A DNA stretch of 64,000 bases from Ptiloglossa arizonensis (lineage: Eukaryota; Arthropoda; Insecta; Hymenoptera; Colletidae): positions 30,465,043 to 30,529,042 of the forward strand of contig NC_135048.1 in assembly GCF_051014685.1 (NCBI RefSeq), given 5' to 3'. Positions 45,601 to 57,473 of the stretch are shown here, in pieces. The position numbers were made by a program, and so were the translations under genes. Under the pieces are notes generated by a model. The model was not told where the DNA came from, ran no database searches, and saw nothing but the letters and a program-made list of their open reading frames with translations. Each line of letters starts with the position of its first letter. Positions within the stretch are counted from its first letter, which is position 1.

Positions 45601-47605
45601 ATAGAGCACCGTAAGCTGAATATTTTTTACATTTTATAGTTTTTAAGTTTTGTTATATTTTACACTATTGAGAAGTTGTATTTGAAAAATCGAGGAGGAA
45701 GTGACACTTTAAAGGCTGACTTTGATTTTTTTTTATAACTTCGTTATCGTGCGAGATGCAACAAAAATTTTCTTACAAAAAATGTTTAGCTTTGCTGTTA
45801 TATGTATTTTTCAATTTCTCTGTAACGTTTACTCCAATTTCAAATTTGGTAAATTGCATAATTCCGTTGATTCTGAAAATGGCTTAGAACGTTAACAAAA
45901 ATAGCTCGTTAAATAGATCAGATCTTTTCGGTTCTCAGACATTTTATTTCAATCCGCAACGAACTGTCTGAAGACGCTTCATTTAACATACAGTTGCATT
46001 TGCATTTTAACATACTCTCTCTATAAAAGAGTCCTTTCATTATTATAAAAACAATCCGTTACTGAATGTTGGATCGAATCGCGGTTCGGTCCAAAATAAA
46101 TCGCTGACTGTGGAAACTATTTCAAGTTTTTGATACAGCAAATGGAAAAGTTGTGTCGTTTTGAGAGTCTCGCTTGCAATCAAGCGATCATTATTATACA
46201 CGAACATTCCAAATATAAATCTATCGGATTGCTTAATCCTTGACTACAGTCATTGAAAGTTTCATGCATGAACGTGGATCCAGAGTTTGCTTAAAAGCAG
46301 AGCTTTAAAACGGTTCCACAATCTTTGAAAATTACTCTCTAAATAACAATTAAGTAAACTCTCATTGGTCTTACCATTGACTCTATAATGTCAACGCAAA
46401 TCAATTTTACATTAATAAATTTGAACAGTAATGGCCATAAAAATTGCATCAACTTGAAACTCAACATTTCCACTTTAACACCTATAGGAACAATAATCGT
46501 CCGTGCTCTGTATAATAGTATCGAATCCCTAATTTGCACCCCAAAAAACGCAATCTATTGCATTGACACGATTTAATCTACTACACGTGCCACAAACTTT
46601 ATTTTTCTTAACCGATACAATTTCTACAACTCGGGTCTATATTTTCTAATAATACAAATAATTAAAAGCACCCAAGCACCCACTATTCGTCTTCAACGAA
46701 CCGTACGCAATTCTATACATACTTTACCCAGTGTTTCTCTCATTGCCCCTATAATTTTACTTTCCATCGACAAAGAATCACCAATGATTTAAAAATCCAC
46801 GAAAAGTCCTGTTAAAGTCCTTCTAAGGTCTCGTTAAGATGAAACAGGTGCATGGTGAAGTAAGAAGAACGATAATCCCGGTCGAAGTTAACGTAATATC
46901 GAGGCTCCTCACAGGCCTTTAATCGAGGCGGTGCAGCGCCCTCCGTGACCGGCGGTGGAAAATGGCAACTGGCTCCAAAGACGGTACTAATCGTTCCTGT
47001 TCGTCGATCTGGCGTCCCCCGGTCCGTTCGAGAATAAAACGAAACTCGACGAGTCGGAGGGCGCGGGACAATCAATTATCGAGGGAGACGGGGTTGCAAA
47101 GGGTCGGGTCGTATGCTTAACACGACGTTGCGCCTCGTCACAAGCCGCTGGCGCGCCGCGGGAACTATGAATCAAGCAACCAGCGTGGCCGTTTGCCGCA
47201 ACCCTCCCCCGCCCCCCTCCTGGAACACCCACCCCCGTTCACCACCCCGGGCCGAACGCCCGGCATTCGCGTCAAGCCAGAGGGCAACGTGGCAACGCGC
47301 TATTTGTTATTTTGCTCTTTCGGCGACGCGTTCATTAATCAACCTCGTCGCTCTCTTTACCGGTCGCTCAGCATGTTCCATCCCTCGTAGCGGCACGGTG
47401 ACACGCCGCCCGACAGACTCCGAGTCGCCTACTTTTTCTTCCCTTTTACGTGCCTATCCCGTCTCCGTGCCGCCAACGCGCACCTACAGCGACCCCTACC
47501 CGTTGACAACCGATCGATCGAAGAAACGGGTGAACGAATCCGCGGCGAAAGTGTTTCCCGCGCTTTCACGCGCTCTTCGACGATCTTTAACCTCTCCGGG
47601 CACGG
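45601..47605. other. Unique intergenic DNA
   Basis: No gene recognised. 45600-46800 is AT-rich. 46850-47600 is CpG-rich with a C run near 47205-47220. The plus frame 47113-47625 (170 codons) runs into the following array, is Pro/Ser/Arg-rich and is not credible. Confidence 0.5.
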
Positions 47606-48719
47606 TCAATATTGTGGGTATGTAGGTAGCGGCAATATTGTGGGTATATATTGTAGCGTCAATATTGTAGGTATATATTGTTGCGACAATATTGTGAGAA
47701 AAGAGGTAGCGTCAATATTGTGGGTATGTAGGTAGCGTCAATATTGTGAGTACATATTGTACCGTCAATATTGTAGGTATATATTGTAGTGTCAATATTG
47801 TGGATATATATTGTAGCATTAATATTGTAGTGTCAATATTGTGGATATATATTGTAGCATTAATATTGTAGCGTCAATATTGTAGGTATATATTGTAGCG
47901 ACAATATTGTGAGAAAGGAGGTAGCGTCAATATTGTGGTATGTAGGTAGTGTCAATATTGTGGGTGTATATTGTAGCGTCAATATTGTAGGTATATATTG
48001 TAGCGTCAATATTGTGGGTATATATTGTAGCGTCAATATTGTGGGTATGTAGGTAGCGTTAAAATTATGGGTATATATTGTAGCGTCAATATTGTGGATA
48101 TATTATAGGTAGCGTCAATATTGTGAGTATACATTGTAGCGTCAATATAGTGGATATATATTGTAGCGTCAATATTGTGGGTATGTAGGTAGCGTCAATA
48201 TTGTGAGAATATATTGTAGCGCCAATATTGTGAGAATATATTGTAGCCTCAATATTGTGAGAATATATTGTAGCGTCAATATTGTGGATATAGGTAGCGT
48301 CAATATTGTGGGTACATAGGTAGCGATAATATTGTGGGTATGTAGGTACCGACAATATTGTGGGTATATAGGTAGCGATAATATTGTGGGTATGTAGGTA
48401 GCGTCAATATTGTGGGTATGTAGGTAGCGTCAATATTGTGAGAATATATTGTAGCGTCAATATTGTGGATATAAGTAGCGTCAATATTGTGGATATATAT
48501 TGTAGCGTCAATATTGTAGGTATATATAGGTAGCGACAATATTGTGGGTATGTAGGTAGCGTCAATATTGTGAGAATATATTGTAACGCCAATATTGTGA
48601 GTATATATTGTAGCGTCAATATTATGAGAATATATTATAGCGTCAATATTGTGAGTATATATTGTAGCGTCAATATTGTGGGTGTGTATTGTAGCGTCAA
48701 TATTGTGGGTACATATTTT
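47606..48719 (+). repeat. 27-bp minisatellite (AGCGTCAATATTGTGGGTAT)
   Basis: About 40 units of 26-27 bp, AGCGTCAATATTGTGGGTAT plus ATATTGT or GTAGGT. The two endings are mixed along the array. Each unit contains the palindrome CAATATTG. Edge copies are slightly more variable. Confidence 0.95.
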
Positions 48720-50884
48720 ACGAGGTTGGAAATTATTTCCCTTTTTAATTAGAAAGAATTCGTTGTGAGTTATCCAGGGAAGGAGAATCGATTGGAGCGT
48801 TTTTTTTATCTAAATTTGTTGTAAATAAAATACATATAAATGTATTTATACAAAAATTCATCTCTTAGGAGAAATATACACGAGATCGATCTATGCATCG
48901 AAGAGGTTCAGGAAACACTTGAAGCGTGTACCTCACGCTGTAGATAAGAATTAAGGGACTCGGGAGAACTGCATCTAATACCCTCTTCTTCACTTGGGTT
49001 CTGTCTAACGCTGTGCAAGGTTTCGACAAGAACGATAAACCTTCCCGAGAAATAAAATATAAAGTAAAATACAGTACGCTGTAATTATTTCTTTTAATAA
49101 CCTACAACTCGCAATAAAATTTAACACCAGAACTACCTACGATGAACGTATTCCTATTTGTATCAGATCACGTGTGTATCTTCGAAGTTAAATATGGAAA
49201 GGACAAATTAGCTTACGAGTGCCGTTAGTTGACCATTTCAACAATTATCCGAGGAAAAGTGTATCGATCTAAAAGGTGACTGTGTCGAGAAATAAACATA
49301 CCTCTTCCCAAATTTGTTGTGTTTTCTTTGTTAGATCAGATACTTCTGGGACTATCCCTACAGTCACACAGGATTAAACCACATTTAATTATCTATACGC
49401 TCGAACCACCTAATAAATAGTGCACCGTGAAGAGTTAACGAACATCGAGGCGATCCTTTCGAAACTGAAAGAAGATTGCTCCCGGGAGAGCGTCTCACCG
49501 CTTGGATTTAATTCTCCTGACAGACCTCGACAAAACGGGAGTTGTAACACTCCCAATGTAAACCACCATCCCCCGGACGACGAGCCGGGTAATCCATAAT
49601 TCGAAGAACTACGACGCGCCCAACCCAGTCTTCGATAGTTACGTTTCAGCCACCGCGTTAACAACAGTCGCGTTCCAACTTGTACAACGGTCTCGATTCG
49701 ATAAACTCCGGTAGTCAAGGAACTCGGCGTTGCTCGTGACGGGAGTCATCCACCCCGACGCGACTTTATCGCGCTAATTTGTGGCAAGAGATGGCGTAGT
49801 TCTGAATCGCGGTTTCGTAACAATGCCATCGGGCGGTGCCACGAACTCTCCTCCTCGCGTACCTAGACGTCCCAGACATCTGGGTCGGACACTCGATGGA
49901 TTACCAAGAAATCGTCATCGAATGTACCAAATACTTCTTTCTGGGAATCGAATTCTAACCTTCAACTTCGAGTGGCGTATCGAGTCGTGGTATTTGCGCC
50001 TCGCGTCGCGGCTTCGGCGTGAATGACAGGTGTTTGGAATCGGAGCGGACAAGATCGACCGAATGTTTAGTCTAGAGCCTAGAGCCCCGGTTCCCGACTA
50101 CTGGCTAGAAGTAGAGATTTATGGCGGGATCGAGGAACGCGTAAGAAATTCTCGACGAAGAATTCGCTGATGTATTCGAGGAGACGTTGCTCTATTTTTT
50201 TTTTTTGTTTTATTTTCCAGTGAGACATTTTCGTAAAATATGAACGTTCTGAGGATTTGGAGGAGCATCGATCTAGGAAAGAGTCAAGTTCGAAGGAACA
50301 ATTTCTCTCCTTCGAAACTTCGCTTAATTCCTTTCGAACGGGATAGAAATCTCGGTGATTTAACTGGCGTTGTTTGTGTTTACACGACGATTTTATTCAT
50401 CGCGATGTGAAATGTTTTTTCAAATTTCAAATGTGACGGAGGTTCGACGAATTGTTATTTTACAATCTAAATATACTTGTTATTTTCCGACTGTCGATCT
50501 ATCGTATACGCGGATTGAAACGTATCCCGTGATACCGAAACGCTTGAAAACCGAGAACCTTTTCGTTCAAGCTGTGCTCTGGCTCTCGACCGAATCAGCG
50601 GGCAATTTTTCTTCCAACCTCTACCTTCCCTTTCGCGACTCGACTCCTCATTGGTGGCTCGCGGTCCGACGCCTCTCTTCGTCAGTTTTCCGCGGACAGT
50701 CGCATCTCGCAATTCCCAGCATAAATTCGTGCCCGTAGAACTCTGTGGCGATCGAGTCTCCCGCGAGTGCCATTTAAATTTGAATTTCGGCGTCAGTTCG
50801 CCGCGGCTAATCGTTAAATGACGTTTCGCAGCGAGGACCGCGCACTGCCTCCGGCAACATGGGAATACCGTGAATATCCGCCTT
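48720..50884. other. Unique intergenic DNA
   Basis: No gene recognised. Frames at 49410-49718 minus, 49781-50026 plus and 50370-50738 plus have no domain and show no consistent codon signal. Confidence 0.5.
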
Positions 50885-51780
50885 CCTCCTCTCTCTCTCT
50901 TTCACTCTCTCTTCCTCCAACCCTTTACCTGGTCGTTTTGTCTCTTTTCTCTCGCCTCCTTTCTCTGGTCACTGCTCTTTTTCACTCTGTGTAACTCTCT
51001 CTCGATCTCTGTCTCTCTCTGGACCTCTCTCTGGACCTCTCTCTGGACCTCTGACTCTCTCTGGACCTCTCTCTGGACCTCTGTCTCTCTCTATACCTCT
51101 CTCTGGGGTCCTTGTTTCTCACCATACCTCTCTCTAAGGTCTTTGTTTCTCACCATACCTCTCTCTAGGGTCTTTGTTTCTCACCATACCTCTCTCTAAG
51201 GTCTTTGTTTCTCACCATAGCTCTCCCTAGGTCTGTCTTTCACCATACCTCTCTCTAGATCCCTGTTTCTCCTTATACTTCTCTCTAGATCTCTGTCTGT
51301 CTCTATTCCTCTGTCTAGGTCTCTGTCTCTTGCCATATCTCTCCCTAGATCTCTGTACCTCTCTTTAGGTCTCTGCCTTTCATCATACCTCTCTCTAGCT
51401 CTCTGTTTTTCACCATACCTCTCTCTAGGTCTCTGTCTCTCACCATACTTCTCTCTGGGTCTAGGTTAGGTCTGGGTTAGGTCCCTGTATCTCTCTCCCT
51501 TTTTCTCTATACTTCTCTCTAGATCTCTATCTCTCTCCATACCTCTCTCTAGGTCTCTGTATCCCTCTCTCTTTCCCTCAGTACTTTTCTCTGGATCTCT
51601 GTCTCTCTCCATACCTCTCTCCAGGTCTCTGTATCCCTCTCTCTTTCTCTCTGTACTTCTCTCTACATCTGTCTCTCTCCATAGCTCTCTCTAGGTCTCT
51701 GTTCCACCCCAAACCTCTCTTTGGGTCTCTGTCCTTCTCCGTATATATCTCTGCCTCTGTCTACTACACTCTCTCACCCT
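50885..51780 (+). repeat. CT-rich array with 12-bp and 31-bp units
   Basis: 51015-51090 repeats the 12-bp word CTCTCTGGACCT. 51107-51230 repeats a 31-bp unit containing CTCTCTAAGGTCTTTGTTTC and TCACCATAC. Later units drift through CTCTCTAGATCTCTGTCTCT to the end. At 51466-51483 the sequence reads TTAGGTCTGGGTTAGGTC. Confidence 0.9.
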
Positions 51781-52239
51781 TCTCTCCGGTTTTTCTCCGA
51801 CCACCGTCCGCTCGTACCCTCGCGCGCACATACGCGGCCAGTTAATAACGAATAGACCAGCCAGCGACGCTCGGGAATCAGACGCGAAATCCTCTTCCCT
51901 CGAAGTGAATTTCAGGCATCGTGCCGCCGGTCGGCTTTCGGCCGCTTTCACCGGGACGCGTAAAAGCACTTTAGCTAGGGAGGGGGAGGGAAGAAGGGGA
52001 GATGGTCGAATTAATATCGTCCGCGACTTAATCCGGCGACCGCGCGACAGTTCTGCTTTTTTAACGTCCTCCCCCCGTTCGGGCTCCGCGCCCCACCCCT
52101 GCTCCCTTATAAGCCGAAACGATTCGTTAGACCTCTGCTTCAGACGATTCGAAAAATCGATTGTTTTCTCGTGGCATTATCTTGTTCGAACCTTCAAAGC
52201 GACGCGAACGCGTTCCCAAATACTTCGGATCGAATTCGA
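51781..52239. other. Unique CpG-rich DNA
   Basis: No gene recognised. Frames at 51691-51969 minus and 51905-52285 plus overlap on opposite strands and have no motif. Confidence 0.5.
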
Positions 52240-52830
52240 ACGTTGTTCGAATAGTGTCTATCGAAAATCTCGAGTAATTGAGTAGTATCTATTAGAATTC
52301 TTCAGTATTCGAATAGTATCTATCGAAAATCTCGAGTATTTGAGTAGTATCTATTGGAATTCTTCAGTATTCGAATAGTATCTATTGGAATTCTTGAGTG
52401 TTCGAATAGTAGCTATTGGAATTCTTGAGTATTCGAATAGTAGCTATTGAAATTCGTGAGTATTCGAAGAGTATCTATTAGAATTCTTGAGTATTCGGAG
52501 AGTATCTATTGAAAATCTCAAGTATTCGAATAGTATCTATTAGAATTCTTGAGTATTCGGAGAGTATCTATTGAAAATCTCAAGTATTCGAATAGTATCT
52601 ATTAGAATTCTTGAGTATTCTAATAGTAGCTATTGGAATTCTTGAGTATTTGAAGAGCATCTATTGAAAATCTCGAGTATTCGAATAGTATCTATTGGAA
52701 TTCTTAAGCATTCGAATAGTATCTACTGGAATTCTCGAATATTTGAATACTATCTACTCGAACTCGTGATTACTTAAATACTACATATTCGAATTCCTGA
52801 GTAATCAAGAATATTGGAATAATGATATTC
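52240..52830 (+). repeat. TTCGAATA minisatellite, 31-bp unit with 62-bp dimers
   Basis: The unit AGTATTCGAATAGTATCTAT plus TGGAATTCTTG repeats with a 31-bp step. Between about 52490 and 52620 two versions alternate (GGAGAGTATCTATTGAAAAT and AATAGTATCTATTAGAATTC), producing a 62-bp dimer repeated twice. Confidence 0.9.
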
Positions 52831-53925
52831 AAAATTCGTTCGTAACATTTGAATACCCATAAAGCATTCGCACATTAAACAATTCAAGTATCCCCTAATC
52901 AAAAGTCAGCGTTCGACCTACTCGTGTTCGACGATGCATTGACCTTTTCTACTGCGGCCGACCCAATGCACCTACCATCACTACTTTCCACATACCAAAC
53001 GATACATCGCAACACCTTGTTTCCAGATTGTAACACATATATCTACTCAGTATTTTGCAGCCTCGAATTTTATTGCACAAATATTCCCAAATTGACATCG
53101 ATCGTGGAGATGCACAAAACTGTTGATATTGAAATATCGAAACGAAAAAATTCTTATCTCTTCTTATCTGAAAGACCAACAACTTACATCTCGCTGAAGA
53201 AAGAACACGATTCGTATTATCGAGTAAAATTACGCTCGAAATTGATCAAAGAAGAAAAAAGGTCGCCACCATTCGAACAACCGTTTCCATCGAAGCCGCG
53301 TCGCGAAATAAATCGTTACACGTCGTTTCTATCCGGTCATCCATTATTCCAGGAAAATTATGCCCCTCTCTGGCGTCAAGTCCGAAAGGATTAATCATTT
53401 TCCTCGCGGAATGAAACCGGGCGCGCTCCTTGTGCCCCATGATTATCAAACGTAGTCACCCCGCGATCGCATAAAACATTCTCCGCTGTCGACCGCGGGG
53501 GCGGAGGAAAAATCTTTCGCGTCACGCGGTGTCATATATAAAAAAAAAAGAAAAAATAACCCAGCTCTCCACCCGTCTCCTCTCCGTGGAACGGTGAATC
53601 GTAATACCCAGCACGCAATACACGCGGCGCGGGCATTTCTCTCCGTCCCGGTGGAATTAAATGTACAAGTAGAAAGCGACGCGATAATAACTCGCTCAAT
53701 TTATTCAGCGACACGAACAAGCGTCCGCGAGAACTGTTTTCACGGTTCCCTTTCGCTCTCACCCGTCTCAACGCGCCAGAGGCCGTAAACGCGAGCAATT
53801 TGCTTTTTAAAGTCGAACCTGAGTCGATCCTCGTGAGGAAGGGGGTCAGACAGGTGGAGTTATCGTTCACGAAAACGAGTCGCGTGCCCATAGTTCGTGT
53901 AACCTTATTCCTTCCTCGAGATCCA
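52831..53925. other. Unique intergenic DNA
   Basis: The plus frame 52924-53394 (156 codons) is the longest frame in AT-balanced, non-repetitive DNA here, but it has no recognisable domain, signal peptide or membrane segment and its codon use is unremarkable. I do not accept it as a gene without transcript evidence. 53450-53925 is CpG-rich and holds nothing identifiable. Confidence 0.45.
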
Positions 53926-55262
53926 GAGTGGGAGGGGGGCCCCCTGTGTCGCGAGATACTAGTACGAAGATTAGATGGATCTCTTGTGTATCCTCAACTT
54001 TGTTGAGGCATGTACGAAACGCGAGAGGGCTCGAAAATAACGCAAGCTCGCTTGTAAACCCTTTTGAGATTCAAGGTGAGAGGGGGCCCCCTACTATAAA
54101 ATACTAGATCAACAGAAATAAGATGAGGACTCCTCGGTGTAACTTGACTCTTTTAAGATAACTTTACCCCCTTTCCAAGATCTGAGGCAAGAGGGGGCCC
54201 CCCGTATTACGAACTTCTAGCTCAAAGGAGACAAGATAGATCTTCTTCTGTATAACTTGACTTTTTTAAAATAACTTTACCCCCTCCCAAAAATCCAAGG
54301 TGGAAGGGGGCCCCCGTACTATATACTTCTAGCTCAACGAAGATGAGATAGATCCTCTTTGGTGTAACTTGACTCTTTTAAGATAACTTTACCCCCTTCT
54401 CCAAGATCCAAAGCAAGAGGGGGCCCCCCGTATTACGAACTTCTAGCTCAATGGAAACGAGATTGATCCTCCTTGGTATAACTCTACTCTTTTAAGATAA
54501 CTATACCCCCTCTCTAAGATCCAAGGCAAGAGGGGGCCCCCCGTACTATAACTTCTATCTCAACAGAGACGAGATAGATTCTCCTCGATGTAACTTGACT
54601 TTTTTAAGATAACTTTACCCCCTTCCAAAAATCCAAGGTAGAAGGGGGCCCCCGTACTATACACTTCTAGCTCAACGAAGATGAGATAGATCCTCCTCGA
54701 TATAAATTGACCCTTTTAAGATAATCTTAATCCCTCCTCAACATTCGAGGGGGCCCCCCGAGATACTAGCCAAACGAAGACAAGACAGATCTTGCGTGTA
54801 TCCCAAACCTCATCAGGGCAAACATGAGACGCAAGGGGGCGTGAAAGGTTTCGAGTAACGCAAGCTTGCTCATCCCCTCCCCGAGAATTCAAAGTGGGGG
54901 GCCCCCTTATGTACCATAAGATACTAGACAGAGACGAGACGAATCCTCCCGATGTACCTCTACTCGTTTGGGATAATCGTTCCTCCTCCTCGAGATTCAA
55001 AGTGGGAGGGGGTCCCCCTTACCATGAAATACTAGAGACAGGTCCTCCTTGGTGTACCCCTATTTTGGTAAGGCAAATATGAGACGAGACGGAGCGCGTA
55101 AGCTTTCGAGTAACGCAAGCTTGCTCATCCCCTCCCCGAGAATTCAAAGTGGGAAGGGAGCCCCCCGTATCATGAAATACTAGAGACAGGTCCCCCTCGG
55201 TGTACCCCTACTTTGGTAAGGCAAATATGAGACGAGAGGGGGCGCGTAAGGTTTCGAGTAAC
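53926..55262 (+). repeat. Tandem array, ~113-bp unit with a G5C5 palindrome in each copy
   Basis: GGGGGCCCCC or a one-base variant occurs near 53935, 54082, 54193, 54306, 54419, 54532, 54644, 54749, 54896, 55008 and 55151. Most steps are 112-113 bp; steps of 143-149 bp reflect added sequence containing AACGCAAGCTTGCTCATCCC. Units share TACTAGCTCAACGAAGATGA-like, GAGATAGATCCTCCTCG, TAACTTGACTCTTTTAAGAT and AACTTTACCCCCTTCC segments. In the copy at 54618-54653 the upstream CCCCCTTC also pairs perfectly with GAAGGGGG. Confidence 0.9.
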
Positions 55263-55277
55263 GCAAGCTCAAGCAAT

Positions 55278-55280
55278 GAC

Positions 55281-55312
<32 letters not shown>

Positions 55313-55313
55313 C
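55278..55313. repeat. (ACG)n microsatellite
   Basis: A GAC run with a single CAA interruption lies just right of the G5C5 array. Confidence 0.95.
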
Positions 55314-55923
55314 ATTGATGGAAGCGAATTAAATGCCCCGAGGCGTTCTCGCCCGCGACGTGGAACGTTCTAAGATAATTCGAGCGTCGCGTTTCGGCTC
55401 TTCCGAGCCGCGGAGAAACGCTGTAATTACGGTCGGCACGCTAGTCGAAACTGAGCAGGGGAGGAACACGCTCCGTGAAAAATTACAAGAGGGAAACTGC
55501 TACGGACGAGACAGAGACGGTTGTTTCTCCAGGGAGGGGGTGGCTACCAAGGGGCGTCGAAACACACGGTTAGGTGGTTTCAAGGAGCTACGAAGAATGC
55601 CCCCAACTGACAATGATAGATACACCACGAGGAAAATATTAAACACTCATCTTTTTCCATTCGCCGATCATTCGCGTTCCAGATAACCACTCTCGGTGTT
55701 CAGGGTGCGGAAAAATGAGAAGGAAGCTCAACTTGTGAATTTTACGAATACAAATTTTAATAGGTGGATAACACTATTGTGGACAATCGGATGGTTTAGT
55801 TATGAATATATTTTCCTGATTATTATCCTTCTTGAGAAAACTCGATTTTTGGAATCACTGTATAGGTAACATTTGAATAGAAAAGTGGATGAACACAATA
55901 CACCTCTGCAAGATTCTCGTAAT
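55314..55923. other. Unique intergenic DNA
   Basis: No gene recognised. The plus frame 55333-55686 (117 codons) is Arg/Gly-rich without a domain. Confidence 0.45.
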
Positions 55924-56660
55924 TTCTGCGCTCAGGTGTCCTCAAAGAAGGAATCATTTTTTTAGTAAGTGTAATAAAAAAATATTTGATAAAAGCCCAT
56001 AAAATGGCGAATACTTTCACTAGCGATGGACACGATACAATTCTACTAGATTTAGATAATTTCCACACTCAAGTGTCGACAAAAAAGGAATAATTTTTTA
56101 ATAAATATAATAAAAAAATATTTGATAAAAGCCCATAAAATGGCGAATACTTTCACCAAGGATGAACACGATACAGTTCTACAAGATTTCGGTAATTTCC
56201 ACACTCAAGTGTCGACAAAAAAGAAATAATTTTTTTAATAAGTATAATAAAAAATATTTAATAACAGCACATAAAATAGTGAATACCTCCACCAGGAATG
56301 AACACGATACAATTCTACTAGATTTAGGTAATTTCCACACTCAAGTGTCGACAAAAAAGGAATAATTTTTTTAATAAATATAATAAAAAAATATTTGATA
56401 AAAGCCCATAAAATGGCGAATACTTTCACCAAGGATGAACACGATACAGTTCTACAAGATTTCGGTAATTTCCACACTCAAGTGTCGACAAAAAAGAAAT
56501 AATTTTTTTAATAAGTATAATAAAAAATATTTAATAACAGCACATAAAATAGTGAATATCTCCACCAGGGATAAACACGATACAGTTCTATAAGATTTTG
56601 CTAATTTCTGCGCTCAGGTGTCGACAAAGAACGACTAATTCTTTCGGTAAGTGGAATAAG
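55924..56660 (+). repeat. Higher-order tandem array, 136-bp unit in A-B dimers
   Basis: TTCCACACTCAAGTGTCGAC or a variant starts units at 55924, 56061, 56197, 56333, 56470 and 56605 (steps 135-137). Units at 56061 and 56333 are almost identical (AAAAGCCCATAAAATGGCGA), as are those at 56197 and 56470 (AACAGCACATAAAATAGTGA), so the homogenised unit is a ~272-bp dimer. The outermost units (TTCTGCGCTCAGGTGTC) resemble each other and mark the array edges. Confidence 0.92.
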
Positions 56661-57473
56661 AAAATATTTGACGACAACTCGTCCCATAGAATGGCAAACA
56701 CCTCGATCGTGAATGGGACACCAGTACACGTGGACCGCGTGCGGTCGGAGTGTCGTCGCTTCGTACGAGTGGACTCGAACGTTCACGCGTGTCCAGCGTT
56801 TCGAAAAGCGTACGTGACTTTCGGGATCTGTATCAAGAGCCCGCTGCAATTGTGCGCGTTTATACGTAGGTTGAAAGCCAGAGTGCCGCGAGTGCTTTGA
56901 GAGAGGACGCGTCAGCGGCGAGTAACTCAGTGTAGCGTAAGTGGCGGCTGTATTGTAACAGCGTGGAGTGTATTTTATTCAGTTCGGTATAACCGCAGGG
57001 TTTCCAGCCAGCTAATAACCACGGGCGTGAACAAGACAGACGTAAAGTCGGGACAAGTGTCCCGCGTCGAAAGGACAAACCTTATTTAACGAAGATTTTC
57101 ATTTCGAGGATACTCTCCGGACGTTGGTCTCTAATTGGAACGTTTCAGACACGGCCCAAACGGTTCGTGTCCCTCGCGAGGAAGCAACGAAACGTTAAAA
57201 AAAATTTTCCTTATTTCTACCCCGTGAATATTAATGTATGAAAATTTCTCCGCTACCCGGAATTAATTTTGTCTCGAAACTTGAACTTTTTGGTACAAGT
57301 TTCCTTTCACAAATCTTGGACAGAGTTCCCTAACAAAGTATTAAAAATATTCACGAATTTTAAGCTTTATAAAATAATTGATCGACGAATCGTTCCAAAA
57401 GTTACATCAAGTTACAACACTTGAGAAATCAATCGTTTCCAATCGCCCATTGCGTAATATCTTTACAATTACA
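56661..57473. other. Unique DNA, CpG-rich at 56690-57080
   Basis: No gene recognised. 56690-57080 is CpG-rich and contains CTCAGTG followed by a good splice-donor-like word, GCGTAAGTGG (GT at 56938). It could be an untranslated first exon, but this is speculative. 57080-57470 shows nothing identifiable. Confidence 0.35.

Noticed and set aside
47113..47625. 170-codon plus frame
   Set aside because: Low-complexity Pro/Ser/Arg composition, and it runs directly into a minisatellite.
52924..53394. 156-codon plus frame in non-repetitive DNA
   Set aside because: The best of the rejected frames, but with no domain, motif or splice context; kept only as a note within the unique-region entry.
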